Translations under genes and position numbers: made by a program
Origin: Hymenochaete sp. R1
Lineage: Eukaryota > Basidiomycota > Agaricomycetes > Hymenochaetales > Hymenochaetaceae
Assembly (NCBI GenBank): GCA_019400425.1
Contig: JAFREE010000271.1
Location: 1 to 20,354, forward strand
Length of the DNA: 20,354 nt
Direction of reading: 5' to 3'
Notes under the pieces: model-generated
The model's database searches: none
Seen by the model: the letters and a program-made list of their open reading frames with translations, nothing else
What the model was told of the DNA's origin: nothing
Shown: in pieces, positions 1 to 11,136 of the stretch
Position numbering within the stretch: the first letter of the stretch is position 1
Layout of the letters: each line of letters starts with the position of its first letter

Positions 1-1
1 A

Positions 2-142
2 AAGAGAACTTTCAAGGCCCGTTACGCTGGCAGCAAACTTGTGCAGGACACTGGCCGTGCATATCCAGGCCTTACTCACGCTCTCTCCATTCACACCGTC
101 TCCAAGGGGAAATCCCCTCTACTGAGCACCACCACTGTGTAG
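2..142 (+). CDS. 3' end of an unidentified gene (partial)
   Basis: A frame open from the left edge for 46 codons ends at TAG 140-142. The other two frames are also open over most of this stretch, so the frame choice is not certain. The piece containing GSKLVQDTG, followed by LTHALSIHT, loosely resembles the C-terminal tail of fungal TAP-like alpha/beta hydrolases (peptidase S33 type), where a GH pair carries the catalytic His. Here the matching position reads GR, so if the match is right the catalytic His is missing. The identity is speculative; only the presence of a coding-like 3' end is suggested. Confidence 0.3.
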   Translation, partial: KRTFKARYAGSKLVQDTGRAYPGLTHALSIHTVSKGKSPLLSTTTV

Positions 143-901
143 GGAAGTTGGCAGGTTGAAGGGTTTAATTGGGAGGAGAACAAAGGCACTTGTAAGACTT
201 GAGAAAGCGTGAACGGATTACCAAGGTAATCCGTCGAACGCGGATGTGTTGTTGGACCCATTGGAGAGCGCCGTCCCCCCGCTCATCGACCTCGAAGATG
301 GTCATGGTGGCCACTCGAACTCGAACTCTGAAGGAAGTCCGTCGGTGGTAGTGCCGCACAGGAATAGACGTAACTCATGCCTGTATGCTTTTTAAATAGA
401 TAAGTTATTCCGATCTCGAGCGCGAGGTATACTGGGAAACGAAAGCGAGCGGACAATGGGTGGACGGGGCGGGAGTTTACACAGGAGGCATAACACAATA
501 AGATAGTTGGACATAATTGGAACGGGGTGTAATAATTATTGATTCTATGTTTTCGGATTTATTGTGTTGACAGATTTGGAAATATATCCTTACTTTGGCA
601 GGAGGATAAGAATATGTTTCCGAATTTCGTCTGCCTCACAGATCTTGAAACATAGAATCAATAAGTATTAGTGTTCAAGTCAGATATGTTCACCTATCTT
701 ACGGTAATATGTCTGCTGTGTTACTCAGTTTAGAAAGCGCGCGTGACGATATGCGTGAAGCGTGACAGTACTGTGACTCTTTCAGGGGCCGAATCTCGCC
801 CGGGCCGCTGCTGCTCAAGCTCAACGAAACTCTTTCTCCAACCACCATCTCAGTGCCAGTCATACAATATCAATTTCAATGCAACGAAGGCATTGACTGT
901 T
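143..901. other. Intergenic region with MITE-like element, upstream of MED12-like gene
   Basis: No convincing gene is seen here; the short open frames on the minus strand lack family resemblance and overlap one another. The stretch holds the foldback element at 530-670, listed separately, and must contain the promoter and 5' leader of the MED12-like gene whose ATG is at 902. I could not single out a TATA box or a transcription start. Confidence 0.5.
530..670. mobile_element. MITE-like foldback element, 141 bp
   Basis: Positions 530-552 and 648-670 are inverted repeats matching at 22 of 23 positions, with the core TTATTGATTCTATGTTT. The interior also folds back imperfectly: the left half containing GGAAATATATCCTTA pairs with the right half containing TAAGAATATGTTTCC. 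The element is AT-rich and has no coding capacity, which fits a non-autonomous miniature inverted-repeat element. Both ends begin and end in TA, as expected for a Tc1/mariner-type TA target duplication. Alternatively the identical GTG triplets just outside (527-529 and 671-673) could be a 3-bp duplication. The superfamily is therefore undecided. Confidence 0.7.
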
Positions 902-3900
902 ATGGCAATCAACTTGAAGGTCGCCGACCACGCAAAGCCCAGGCCGTACGAGAGCATACCGCCGGTATGGCTGCCAAAGACGTCTACGTCGGCGGATCCA
1001 GGTGAGTTAAGCCTCTTCCTCTCGAACAAGTATCGACGCGACTCATAACCGGCGGACAGGATATGCTGGGTTCTTCCCTTACAATCCTGATTAAGAAGAG
1101 CAGGAACTGTCTGAAAGTACTATTAAGAGCAGACTTAATATGAAGAGTTCATTATATGTAAGGCCTAGAAAGTGGTATTCAGACTTTTTATTCACTTCGC
1201 CATGTATCAGGCCGAGACGTTCCCAGCCAAGACAGCAATTATCAAGGAGCTTAAAGACAGGCCGCTGGATGATCTAGAAGATTTTTTGGATCAAATTTTT
1301 GAATGAAGAACTGAGAATCTCTCCAAGATACCGTGAGTTTCCTGTCTTTCCGATTGTTGCGAATCCGTTGGAGTTTCAACAACTTTATAGAGCCTCTACT
1401 TTTCGCATACCTACTCGCGCAACCTTGAATCATACTAAAAGGAATGCTTGATTTTCAGACCTTGCTAACCCTGACTCGCCCTTGCATAAATTCGGGAAGA
1501 GCATACCCCACGGCGTCAGAGGAAATGACCTTCTCGGCCTCCTCTGCACAACTCACGTCTCAATTCCTCGCGCAGTATGGTTCATCCGACTTTTCGGGAG
1601 CAACGAAACAGTAAGAAGTTTCCGGATTTTTCTTTCATGAGTTTGACATGTCTTCCAGGCTGGGGTGCGCAATAAGCCGAATTATAATCCCATGCAGTAC
1701 AACAAGGACTGGACAGGCGACCGGATATATCATGAAACAACTGTCAGATATTGGGCTGCCGAGTGCTCCAAGGCTTGGTCTTAATATTAAACAAACCTTC
1801 AAGGGCGTTTTTAGTGACCCCGAATTGAGAGAGAAATGGGTGCTCAAGTTTGCGTATACGTAGGTTGCTTTTGATAGATGACGGAGATTCTTTAACACCT
1901 TGTTTCAGGCTTGAGCTCGTGAAGATATTTTACTTGGAATACATGATTGATCATACTATGTTCTTATCATGGCTTTCACAAACTTTGAAGTGCTGTAATC
2001 TCGCTCAGGCAGGCTTCATCGCACGGCTTCTGGATGACTATCTGCGCGGTATGGGGTCCTGTAGAGCCCTCATCAGGCCTGCTATATGTGCATGCTTGAC
2101 AAAGCTGCAGGAGGTGAGCATTCTTCTCCGCTAACTTTTCCCCCTTTCACTCTCAGCGTTCGATAGATTACAAGTGGGAATGCCAAATAGCCTTTAAGTG
2201 ATCTACAAATTTGGCTCGAACGTCTCCTTCAGGTATTTTATTGTTATCATTTATACTGAGGTGCACAATTGACGGTGCAATAGCGCCTTTTCCTCGCGTC
2301 TCCGACTGCCTTTATTAGTCCAGGTACGTGGAAAGCAGATTCAGAGATTCTCAAACCAGCAATAACGAACTTCGATTCAATTGATGCTGGGAACAAAGAC
2401 AACGTATTGGGTATGCAAACTCTTGTCCACGAGACTCTTTTAGACGTGGAAAACCGGAACGAGGCTCTTCTATACCGCACAAAGACCCTCACAGTAGAAG
2501 GTTCCTTACGTTCGAAAGTTTCGTACGTCAGGGTTAGTCACATTTTTTTTTGTAAAGGACATACGAGACTGACATTCAACAATAGTTGCTCAACTCGGTA
2601 TCGAATACTACAGACCTTGGCTCCATTCAGTATTTTGGTTCGCAACAAGACCTCGAAGGCGAACAGCTCGCCGAAAAAGTTCGCCTGCTCCTCTCATGGA
2701 GTGTCTGCTGGCTTCGATATGGTGATCATCGCCCTTATGTCGCTGCTTCGCTTCTACGTAAATGTAGGGATAGGATGGAGAAAAGAGCAAGTCGAAGAAA
2801 CTGCCGGTCGCCAAACGAACTTCTACAGGATCTCCTCTTTGTCTGGCTCGATGAGTGCGACGCTGCGCGCGATGAAAGGAATCTATCAATGGTCTCTCTT
2901 GTGTTCGGCGAACTCATCCAGTGCGGCATTTTCTCATACGACCTCTACATTCAACGTATCATTGCAAAGGGAGAGTCGGGCTTATCATTTGCAGAGGTTT
3001 GTGATCTCATGCGAGAATTGATATTATATTGACTTTCACACTCAGGAAGCAAGTTCGCATCACCGGATGTTTCTGAGACCGATCCCCTTGTATACCTCAG
3101 ACCTTGCGTTGATAAACCAAAGGAAATTGACTCTATACGGTGTCCGTGTTCGACGTACCCCGGAAGAAACCATCGAAACGGAGCTGAAGCGAGAACTAAG
3201 TCAAATGCTCCCTGACGTTTTTGGTTGTAAGTCTCGTAAATTCCCTTCTCCATCCGTTTCTCATATTCTTTATTTCAGTATCCCTAGAAGCTGAGTTGCC
3301 GAGGGAGACGATATCAAAATCATCAGTATTGCGGCGAGCAGCAAGGTTTGAGAAGATTCGCGTCGTGAAATGGTTTATGCCTAAAGTGCGAAGGTTCCTG
3401 GCGTAAATAACGGTCGTTCTGGTAGTCTTCTGAATCATTCTAACTCAGATTGTCCTAGTTCTCTTCCTGAGATGGTGGAATCGTCAGTTACTGTCCTGAG
3501 GATATTTTGTATCTCCATTGAATGCCTGCAGGTAATGAGATGCTATAGGACAGGTTTAGAAGTAAGATGTCTGCCTGCTACTTTTGAAAAGAACTAATCC
3601 ATACTTTGGCAGTTTACCTTGGATGTCCTTAGGTCTACCGTGTCCACAGATGTACTATTAGCAGTGGTGGATAATTTACGGCGTAATCTTGACTTATGGG
3701 TGTGCATGGATGTGCTGGACACAATAGTGCATACCTTGCTGCATGTCCATATTTCCTGGAAGTCCAAAGGACGTCATATCTGGAACCTTGTCCAACTTCT
3801 CTTGGATATCGATAGGTGTTGAATTCTTGATGCCGAGTGTCGGCAACTCGTAATTGAAGGTGCCGCTCACTTTGCACAAGTAGGCTTCGTTCTGCTTCCT

Positions 3901-6689
3901 CACTTGCGACCCTCGCTAACCTCTGCTTCTTCTCATGGCATACAGGCACTTCGGCCCAGACACGACGCACCAGATGTGATCCCACCCGCCTTGCCCGAAG
4001 TCCCCGCTTTATTGCATACAACTGACGATACTGCAGCTGAGATCGCGAATGGTCTTTGGTATAAATACCGTTCATCCATCGATCGGGTCTATGTTGTTTG
4101 GGACAACGTCATTTCAAGTATCCAGCAAGGCTTTGTTACGAATACGGATCGCGTAGAATCAGTTGCCATCGCTTATCATTTTGCGCAATTCCTGCTGCAC
4201 ATTGACCTCCATTCGCCAGACGGGATTGATGGACATGCCATGCGATGGTTTGCAGGTCCCGGAGTGACCACCATAACTCGGAATCATGGTTCATCGCTAA
4301 CACCATGTTCGTCTATCTCACCGTCCATGGGTCTCTCAACATTACAACACTTCTGCAGGGAGTTGTTTTCCCAGCCTGGGCCGTGAACGCTGCAGTCACT
4401 AGCCCTGAAGCGTTCCAAGAAAATGTAGTGTTTCTGCGTTCGGCGTACATTCTCTGCCAACTTCTTTTAGTGAATCACAAGCCGCTTTTGGAGTATGGGT
4501 ACCCAGCTTTAGACCTTATGGAAATCCAACGTCTCAATACCAGACACAAAGAAGTGTACCGGGATGAGACTTTCCGTCTGTTGGTCGAGAGGATCCCAAT
4601 GCTCTTTTACATAGAGAATAGCGAGCATCTCGATGAGTCATTCAGATCGTCAGTGGAAGCTCTTCGGCTTTCATTGTGCCAGGACAAAGACTTCCGTCTT
4701 GGGGCTGCGCGGAACATTGGAGAGGTCGTACAAGCTTTTGCAAAATCGCTAGACCCATGCACTTTCCAGGAAACGTTGCACGTACCTTTGGTAAAGGCCC
4801 TCCGACTGGTGTTCAATGACGAAGATGAGGATTACTCTCGAGGATCAGCCCTCCTCAGCCCTTGGAAACTTTCCGTGACAGCAGCCGTCATGTCGTTTGT
4901 TTTGCAGCAAATAGGCCAATTATTAGGCACAGTGCCTGGAAATGCGAAGGCGCTGATTGAGTTAAACGATCTTGCCGACAAATTAGTGCACGAATCCGTG
5001 AGTGCTGAAGAAGCGGATTTCGTATCTGAAATGGTGAAAGACGTCAATCCTGATGTTGCCGGCGTGGTGCGTATTCATGCCTTGCTATCCTTCTGCCAGC
5101 CATTTCTTATACGGCATATCTCAGTTTGTGAACAGAGGTCTACAGCGCGTCTCCGAAGCTCTCAGCAGAGTCGATAACAATGATAAACAATCACTCACTT
5201 CTTTATCCTCGAAAGCAGGCCATTTTCTCAATCTCATCAGTATGATCACGAGACCTCTTCGTCATGACTCTTCACACCTCCCTCAAATTGATGTCACCAT
5301 CCTGGATGTGCTAGTCTCAGTCATCTCCGATAAATTCAACTCGTTGAGGGAGTTACTTGAGGCCTCTGCCCTTGATATTGAGCAAAAAATCTCAAACCAA
5401 AATTTAACAGATGCTATTCTCTTCTCGGCACGTCTAAAACACTTCATCCTTGGGTTTCCTGATGTATGGACGCCGAAGATGAAAGAACAAGGGAAAGAGA
5501 TGTTGACTGTCGCCTTTCAGATGGCTTCCTTTACTCAGGAGGAGTATGCCTTGATATGGTCGCCTTTCCTCTGCTGTTGGACACCAATTTCTATCTCTTC
5601 GATGGTAAGAAATGCAGTTTCTGTTAGCCCGGCATATCTGATAAATTTGTAGAGCTACCTCGGGACCCGAAGCGACCAACGGATCCCTTTGTCGGTCATC
5701 CTGATTCCGAACTACGCGATCTTCCCAGTGACATACCCCAGGAACACCGCAATTTACTCTTGACACTCTCCCGAAATATTCCCGACTGTCCGTTCACGTG
5801 CGACCTCGTCTATGCTACACGGGATGCAAATGATAATCTCAAATACGGTGCTCCCGTGCAAATGCGCCCCTGGGAATGGCTTGAACATCTCGGTGACGAC
5901 CAATCGATCGATATCAAAGATGCACGATCATCCGATATCAAAAATGACCCGCATATAATTCGAAATAGCACCAGTATTCCGTTAGAAATGTTCGGCGTCA
6001 AGGTTCTTGGAGAGAAAGCGCGATACCCAGGCGGGGCAGCAGAAACACTCAAGACGCTTTTTGAGGATGACCTCGGCTCTGAGAGCATATATGAACGGAC
6101 ATGGCGCAAAAGCCGTATCACTTCTTTTCCTTCAGACCATGCACCGCTTGACTCTTTGAGCTCAATTCGACAAGACGCCGCACGGGCCGACAGCCACGAA
6201 CAACAACACGCCAATGCGAGCTCTCCGGAGTTGACCATCAACACCAGCACCGATACAAGATCAACAATAACCGGGCCTTTATCAGGCACATCGTCCGCTC
6301 GTCGCACGCAAAGTCCTGCTTTGGCAAATGCAAACGGACACGGGGATTCAGGGAGATCGACCACGAGGGTGAAGCGTAAGGCGGCCAGTGCGTTGAACGA
6401 TGCGGTTAATGTCGCTGCAGATGGGCAAAACACTCGAGCAACGTCTGGGAAGGTAATGTCGGGGAAGACGACAAAGAAGCGAAAACAGAAGCGTTGTCTT
6501 CCCATACCCGAAAGTATATGCGCCATTATTTTTAGTCCATTTGTAGGAGCAGTAGCTTGGCCGACGCGTACGCGTCGGATATCATCACGTGTACGTTCCA
6601 CTTCCAAATCTGACATCGCTTTCTTTCGATATTTACAGCTTCACTCCAACCAGAGTTTCCGCTCTTGCAGGCGAGATCGGCCTAAATAA
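902..6689 (+). pseudogene. MED12: MED12/SRB8-like Mediator kinase-module subunit, disrupted
   Basis: MED12 activates CDK8-cyclin C in the Mediator kinase module of the nucleus. About 16 exons can be traced: 902-1001, 1060-1157, 1211-1332, 1391-1610, 1659-1859, 1909-2113, about 2157-2232, 2284-2532, 2586-2996, 3046-3226, 3279-3402, about 3449-3531, 3613-3879, 3946-5066, 5125-5604 and 5653 to the end. The Med12 domain is clear near the N terminus (IPHGVRG, then SIPRAVWFIRLFG), followed by the long helical body and a Ser/Thr- and Lys-rich tail ending in a KKRKQKR cluster. The frame is broken by stops at 1092, 1304, 1449, 2164, 2188 and 3820, and by frameshifts near 1716, 3449-3460, 4275 and 5552. 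The last roughly 60 codons after the basic cluster look like 3' untranslated sequence, so the true stop may be earlier. The identity rests on recalled family conservation. No single intron model avoids the stops, because several lie inside conserved sequence. Confidence 0.82.
6561..6578. promoter_or_regulatory. 18-bp perfect palindrome with two abutting ACGCGT boxes
   Basis: CCGACGCGTACGCGTCGG is its own reverse complement and contains ACGCGT twice, back to back, at 6564-6569 and 6570-6575. ACGCGT is the MluI cell-cycle box bound by the fungal MBF (Mbp1/Swi6-type) complex. A CACGTG E-box follows at about 6587-6592. The sites lie in the terminal part of the MED12-like reading frame, possibly really its 3' flank, about 430 bp before the next + strand ORF. 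That they act as a regulatory element is inference from the motif alone. Confidence 0.35.
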
Positions 6690-7004
6690 AGCCGTCTGAG
6701 ATGAAAACCAGCATCACAATTTCATTCTTCATATCTCTTACTGTTGCGAACACCGCGCCGAGGCATCGTGAAGTTGGAGCTTCGGACCTCGCTTCAACAG
6801 CAGGCCTTTGCCTCACGATGCACTCACTTACCTCATGAAGCGTTTCAAGTTTGTATAAGTAATAACGAAGCCTTTGCTTCTGCTTGTTTATAACTATAAG
6901 ACTTCATCGGGTGCTCGTCAGTACGTCTTGTCCTTTACTTCAAGATCCTTCTCAATCGAATATCTATCTGCACCCAGCCATCTAGGCCCGTCTACAACTA
7001 CGAA
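6690..7004 (+). promoter_or_regulatory. Intergenic region and putative promoter of the 7005 ORF
   Basis: This gap has no gene. A TATA-like TTTATAACTATAAG lies at 6887-6900, followed by a pyrimidine-rich leader and the ATG at 7005, a spacing suitable for a fungal promoter. A 9-bp inverted repeat (GCATCGTGA at 6763-6771 and TCACGATGC at 6813-6821) separated by 41 bp could form a hairpin or be an operator-like site. Promoter function is inferred only from position and composition. Confidence 0.35.
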
Positions 7005-7319
7005 ATGACCTATTATACCTTCATGAGCCGCCCCAAATCCAAAGTCTACTGGATCTATGGTATCGAAATCGACTTCGACGTTATCGAACGCATCCACGAC
7101 TCCCTCTCATTCTTCGATCTTCCGAGCATCACAAATGATTCTCCCTTCGGAGCGAACATTTTTGCCGATGAACGGCCCGGCAAAGACGAAACCGAGCGTG
7201 TAACGGATCGCGTAACGGAATATTTGCGACGAGAATACGATTGTATTGGACCCATGCTGGCGTGGAATCCTGATTCTCCTACGAAGGAGCGTGCGTACGT
7301 TTTGGCGATAAACTCATGA
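7005..7319 (+). CDS. Small protein of unknown function, 104 aa, intact
   Basis: This is an uninterrupted single-exon frame from ATG 7005, preceded by CGAA, to TGA 7317-7319. It encodes a 104-residue, mildly acidic soluble-looking protein with an aromatic start (YWIYGIEIDFD), a charged helical middle (DETERVTDRVTEYLRREYD) and no obvious signal peptide or membrane segment. I do not recognise a family. A TATA-like element lies about 115 bp upstream. It is one of the few frames in the window with no break, so it may be a real lineage-specific gene. Its shortness and lack of introns mean a chance open frame is not excluded. Confidence 0.5.
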   Translation: MTYYTFMSRPKSKVYWIYGIEIDFDVIERIHDSLSFFDLPSITNDSPFGANIFADERPGKDETERVTDRVTEYLRREYDCIGPMLAWNPDSPTKERAYVLAINS

Positions 7320-7736
7320 GGCGCCGAAGAAATCGCATGAAAGGAGAATGGCCTTGAATCGTGTGCAAAGGGTTAGGAGGGAGCTTGTGCCTGAGGCGAG
7401 GGAAGCCAGATGGTATTTCTTGTGTGAGGCTAGCGTTTTCAAGGCGGAGGTAGATTGGGACAGCAGACCAAAGCAGTTCATTAGATTCCACTCCTAATAT
7501 TGTTCGAAACTTTATTGCGGACTTTTAGACATCTGGCACCCTCATGTGTATATATTACGATTGCAGAACATTCCTTTCATCAATATGCCTCATTTTTCGA
7601 CAATGTTTACACGCTTTCAATTCGACGTGCGCATTCGTGAGTGTGGCGCGTGAAAAGGAGGATGGATGCGCCAATGCGGACGCGCAACTAGCACGCGACC
7701 AGCTTTAGCTCAGCTTCCGACCACTTTGAAGACTCC
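7320..7736. other. Intergenic region, nothing recognised
   Basis: This stretch separates the small 7005 ORF from the ATG at 7737. It should contain the 3' end of the first transcript and the promoter of the molybdopterin-binding gene. I see no RNA gene, repeat or convincing open frame in it. Confidence 0.4.
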
Positions 7737-9195
7737 ATGCTCCCTACTCTCACTCGCCTCAACCAGTTCTCACGACGAACGCACCGTCACAGGCAATTAC
7801 AAGCTATCACGAAGCTTGTTCACGCGAGCAGACAAAATCTTTCAATCAGCCGACACATGTCCTCAGCCACATCAGCCCCAGACGAGAAATCGCAAAGTGA
7901 AGTGCGCTTGCTCAGACGTACAACTTCGAAGTCACTCCAGTACCTTCGGCGCCCAAAGATGGGAGTTGGATTAAGACAGCAGCATGTCTGATCATTGGGT
8001 GTGTATTTTGGATCGCCTTGTGTCATACGCTTTGGACGCTAAATAAGCCCTGCATGCCAGTGACGAGATTTTGAACGGTAAGACGCAGGACACCAATTCG
8101 AACACGTTTGTTAAGTTCTGCTTCGAGCATGAAATTGAACTGCAAGTACTTCGTGATTATCAGGGAGAGTGATGCGTGGCATCTGAGACTCTGGCTTGCG
8201 GCAGGAAGCGCATTGAAGTCATTGCAGATGATGAGGATGAAATGTACGTCATTAGTGCTCTTGAAATGCTGGTAAACGTTGAAGTCTGTCTGGGTTTCTT
8301 AGCGTAGAGGCCAGTCGACGTCTGGTGAAAAACTATGATTTCCTCATCACCTCCGGTGGTATTGGTCCAACCCATGACGGTGTGTGGCACATGATGAAAT
8401 GGAGTATGGTATCTGACCGACGATGCTCTTATCATCTCAAAGATATCACCTATCAATCCTTAGCGGTCGCCTTCAACCAGCCACTTGTACATCATGAAGA
8501 GACCTTGCGTCGAATGACAGAAATGTCGAAACACCGTATCGATGTGCAAAAACAAACGGAAGAATAGTGGACTGCCAGAGAACGGATGGTTCTGTTCTCC
8601 GCGAACGCCGAAGCTATTTACATCAGTGGAGGCTTATGGGTCGTAAGTTTTGTCCACATTTCTCACTTCTTGGAAAGATAATTTTGACCCGATTATCTAC
8701 TTCGTAGCCCGTTGTTAGATTGGAAGGCAAATTATGCATCTTCCCCGGCATTCCGAGTCTCTTCCAAAAACTCCTAAATGGACTTGCACCCTACCTTGCA
8801 CTCCCGCCTCCGAATGAACGACCGTTCCGACATCAAATATTCACTAAGTGTGTTTAATGATCCTCATTCTCCAACATTCGGGCACGTCTGATTTGAACCA
8901 GGATGCCGGAGTCGAACATCGCTCCGTATCTAACCACGCTCCAAAATCGAGTCAATGCAGAAGGCGTACGCGTCGGGTCGTATCCCTTATTCCAGAGGGG
9001 CGTATACGTGAGTCTCATTGGGAAAGACGAGCAGCGCGTACGAGAACTGGGGCAAGAGGTGAGCACCCTTTACCTTCAAAACGACTTGTGAATTTATGTG
9101 TTCGTCACCATGTGCAGATCGTCAAGGAGTTGCAAGGAGAGGTCGTGCTGGCTGCAAGGGTTGGAGAAGAAAAGAAGGATGGGAGTCAGTTGTGA
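7737..9195 (+). pseudogene. Molybdopterin-binding-domain (MoaB/CinA-like) protein, disrupted
   Basis: The N-terminal roughly 40 residues are rich in Arg, Ser and His without acidic residues, like a mitochondrial presequence, before a second Met at 7857. The MoCF_biosynth domain follows with the hallmark motifs IGDEILNGKTQDTN and [11 protein letters not shown]. It resembles fungal stand-alone members related to the molybdopterin-like domain of FAD synthases; the substrate is unknown. Exons: 7737-7998, 8061-8141, 8205-8243, 8303-8379, 8443-8642, 8708-8847, 8902-9058 and 9118-9195 (TGA 9193-9195). The intron at 8142-8204 begins GCAAGT, a GC-AG intron. Two breaks are seen: the N-terminal frame must shift near 7900-7912 to reach the domain, and TAG 8565-8567 interrupts a conserved stretch just after QKQTEE, where Gln fits. 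Family assignment is strong, the exact role is not. Confidence 0.8.
8142..8204 (+). other. GC-AG intron in the molybdopterin-binding gene
   Basis: The donor reads GCAAGT rather than GTAAGT and the acceptor is GGCAG. Splicing here joins a CT to a G to make Leu and keeps the frame through EIEL-KRIEVIADD, which fits the family. GCAAGT is the usual form of minor GC-AG introns, so it may be functional rather than a mutation. Confidence 0.65.
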
Positions 9196-9479
9196 TGGTA
9201 ATCTTCCCTGCTCGGACACGGCGTAGATTTGGATCTGGCTATCAATGAACAGCATCATTAGTAGTGTACAAGATCAAGATCGAGGATATGACTCTGTTTC
9301 GTAGTGATACGAGAGCTGAACCAGTAAGAGATGAACAAGCTCGCGACATGTCTGGCAAGAACAGCACGAGTATTGAATTGAAGTAGTTTTTAATCTCACA
9401 CGAATATAATATAATGCATAAAAGCACAAGATGCTAAGGTGTCAAACAGAACATTGAAGCGTATACCGTCCACTGATAC
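9196..9479. other. Convergent intergenic region
   Basis: These 284 bp separate the stop codons of the molybdopterin-binding gene (+) and the RSE1-like gene (-), so they carry the 3' ends of two converging transcripts. AT-rich stretches around 9386-9420 could supply poly(A) signals. No gene or stable inverted repeat was seen. Confidence 0.4.
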
Positions 9480-10965
9480 TCAGAACCCACTAGCCGTGAC
9501 CCTCAATTGCTCTAACTTCTTCAATACCTCTCCCACTGTGCGATCCAGTTCCCCGGCGATCGACGATTGCTTCGGCGCTGGTAATCTTGCAAACTGCTCG
9601 CAAAGAGCCCCATCGACAACAGCTTTTACAGGAACGTAGTATCCTCTCCATGCGAGGTGATCCCTTCCCACGAGACTAAGCTTCTCTGAGCGCATATGTT
9701 GTTCAAGCGTCGAGATAAAGTCAACGTCCTCTTTTGAGGCGAAGGGAACGAGGATACCAATTGTGCCGTGAAGACACGTATAGAGAAGAACCTCCCTTCC
9801 TCCTGCGACGAGCGACACCTTATGGATACTCGTCACGATATCGCCCACGTGGAAGTGCGACATCGACCTCGTCTTATGTTGTGCACCCATCAAGCTACTC
9901 TTTTCATGGAGGATTCCCGCACCCGTTGGATCATCGTCCACCTGATCCGATTCCTTCGTGTCCATCCGATCAATAAAACAATTGCCAAACTTGTCGCCAG
10001 CGGCGATGGTCATATAATCGACCATAACCGTGGCGGTGATCCAGCGCGGTTGCGTATCATCGGCAAACAGAAGGAGTCGGTTTTCTGGCGCCTTGTAGAC
10101 AGCGTAGACGACGGACTCTTGCATGTCGCCGATGATTATACGCGACCCTTGAGTGTTAAGCGTCATGATGGCAGACCCGAATGTCTACACTTTTGTCAGC
10201 GAGTTGAAGTGGACTGAGACGTGCGCATCCTTACCTTAGTCTCGACATTTCGCAGAAGCTTTTTCTTTCCAATTTCGTAGAGACGAAGGGACTTGCCTAC
10301 GCCTGCGCAGAGGCGACCTTGAAAAGCCATGAGAGCGGTTGGTACGTCGTCAGTTTCTGTCTGATGCAACCACAAACTGTCAATCAGGCAATCGGAAAAT
10401 TGGCGGGAAAGCTTCACCTTGTGGATAAGTTCCAAGTTCGATCCCTCCTCCGTAAGTGCATACGTGTGGATGTATCCGCTCTGGCACGATCGTGGAGCCA
10501 AGAAAGTCGACGACACAGTTCCAACACATAGAAATTGTTCAGTGCTTCGCGCAGCAAATGTGACGACTGCGACAGAAAAGGCTGCTTCGTTATTATCGAG
10601 GTGAATGACACGAATAGTCTCATTCTCAACAGGGTCGATGATTCTGATGCAGGAACCCCAGGTTCCTGCGGAGGCCTTCGGACGGCCGAATTGTTCGATA
10701 GGAAGGTTGACGACTTCATCGTCTATTCTAGTACCCTTCTGCCTCTATTGGAACATGAGCATGAAGCTAGTAATGAAAACAAAATAATAAACTCACTAAG
10801 TCATCAATGGTCAGCCGTACGGCCTCATCACCAGCAACGCGATGATCAGCTTCGATCATATAGAAAAAGCGATTTGCGGGATGAGGTATAAATTTACGCG
10901 GCGTGTATGACAAAGGCATCGAATCTTGCTTTAGTTTTGTTCCTAATTTCGGGATCTGGAATATA

Positions 10966-11136
10966 CTGTAATGCAAGACAGTGTCAAAAATAACCAAGAA
11001 GGCCAAAACAAACGGCAAAACATTAAAGCTCAGTAGGAACAATTGGTACAATATAAAAAGAGTCTCTCGTCAATGCCAATGGCAGTACGAACCCATGTTT
11101 TCATCACAGGCTACTCAAATATAAATTCAAACTTAT
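10966..11136 (-). other. Intron with mutated donor (AT-AG) in RSE1-like gene
   Basis: On the minus strand the exon ends in TTACTTCG and the intron starts ATAAGT, where GTAAGT would join the frame perfectly to the next exon (LLR-IFQIPKLG). It ends in a good TTACAG acceptor. At 171 nt it is about three times as long as the other introns of this gene (47-71 nt). It does not start with the ATATCC of U12-type AT-AC introns, so a G-to-A change at the first base is the simplest reading. Confidence 0.7.

Noticed and set aside
3635..4075. Minus-strand open frame (146 codons)
   Set aside because: It is antisense to two well-matched MED12-like exons and crosses their intron without any splice logic.
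5810..6616. Long minus-strand open frame (268 codons) opposite the MED12-like tail
   Set aside because: It is the antisense of a Ser/Thr/Lys-rich coding exon, has no family resemblance or promoter, and disappears against the better plus-strand match.
9768..10217. Plus-strand open frames opposite the RSE1-like C terminus
   Set aside because: They are shadows of the strongly conserved minus-strand exon 10184-9480.
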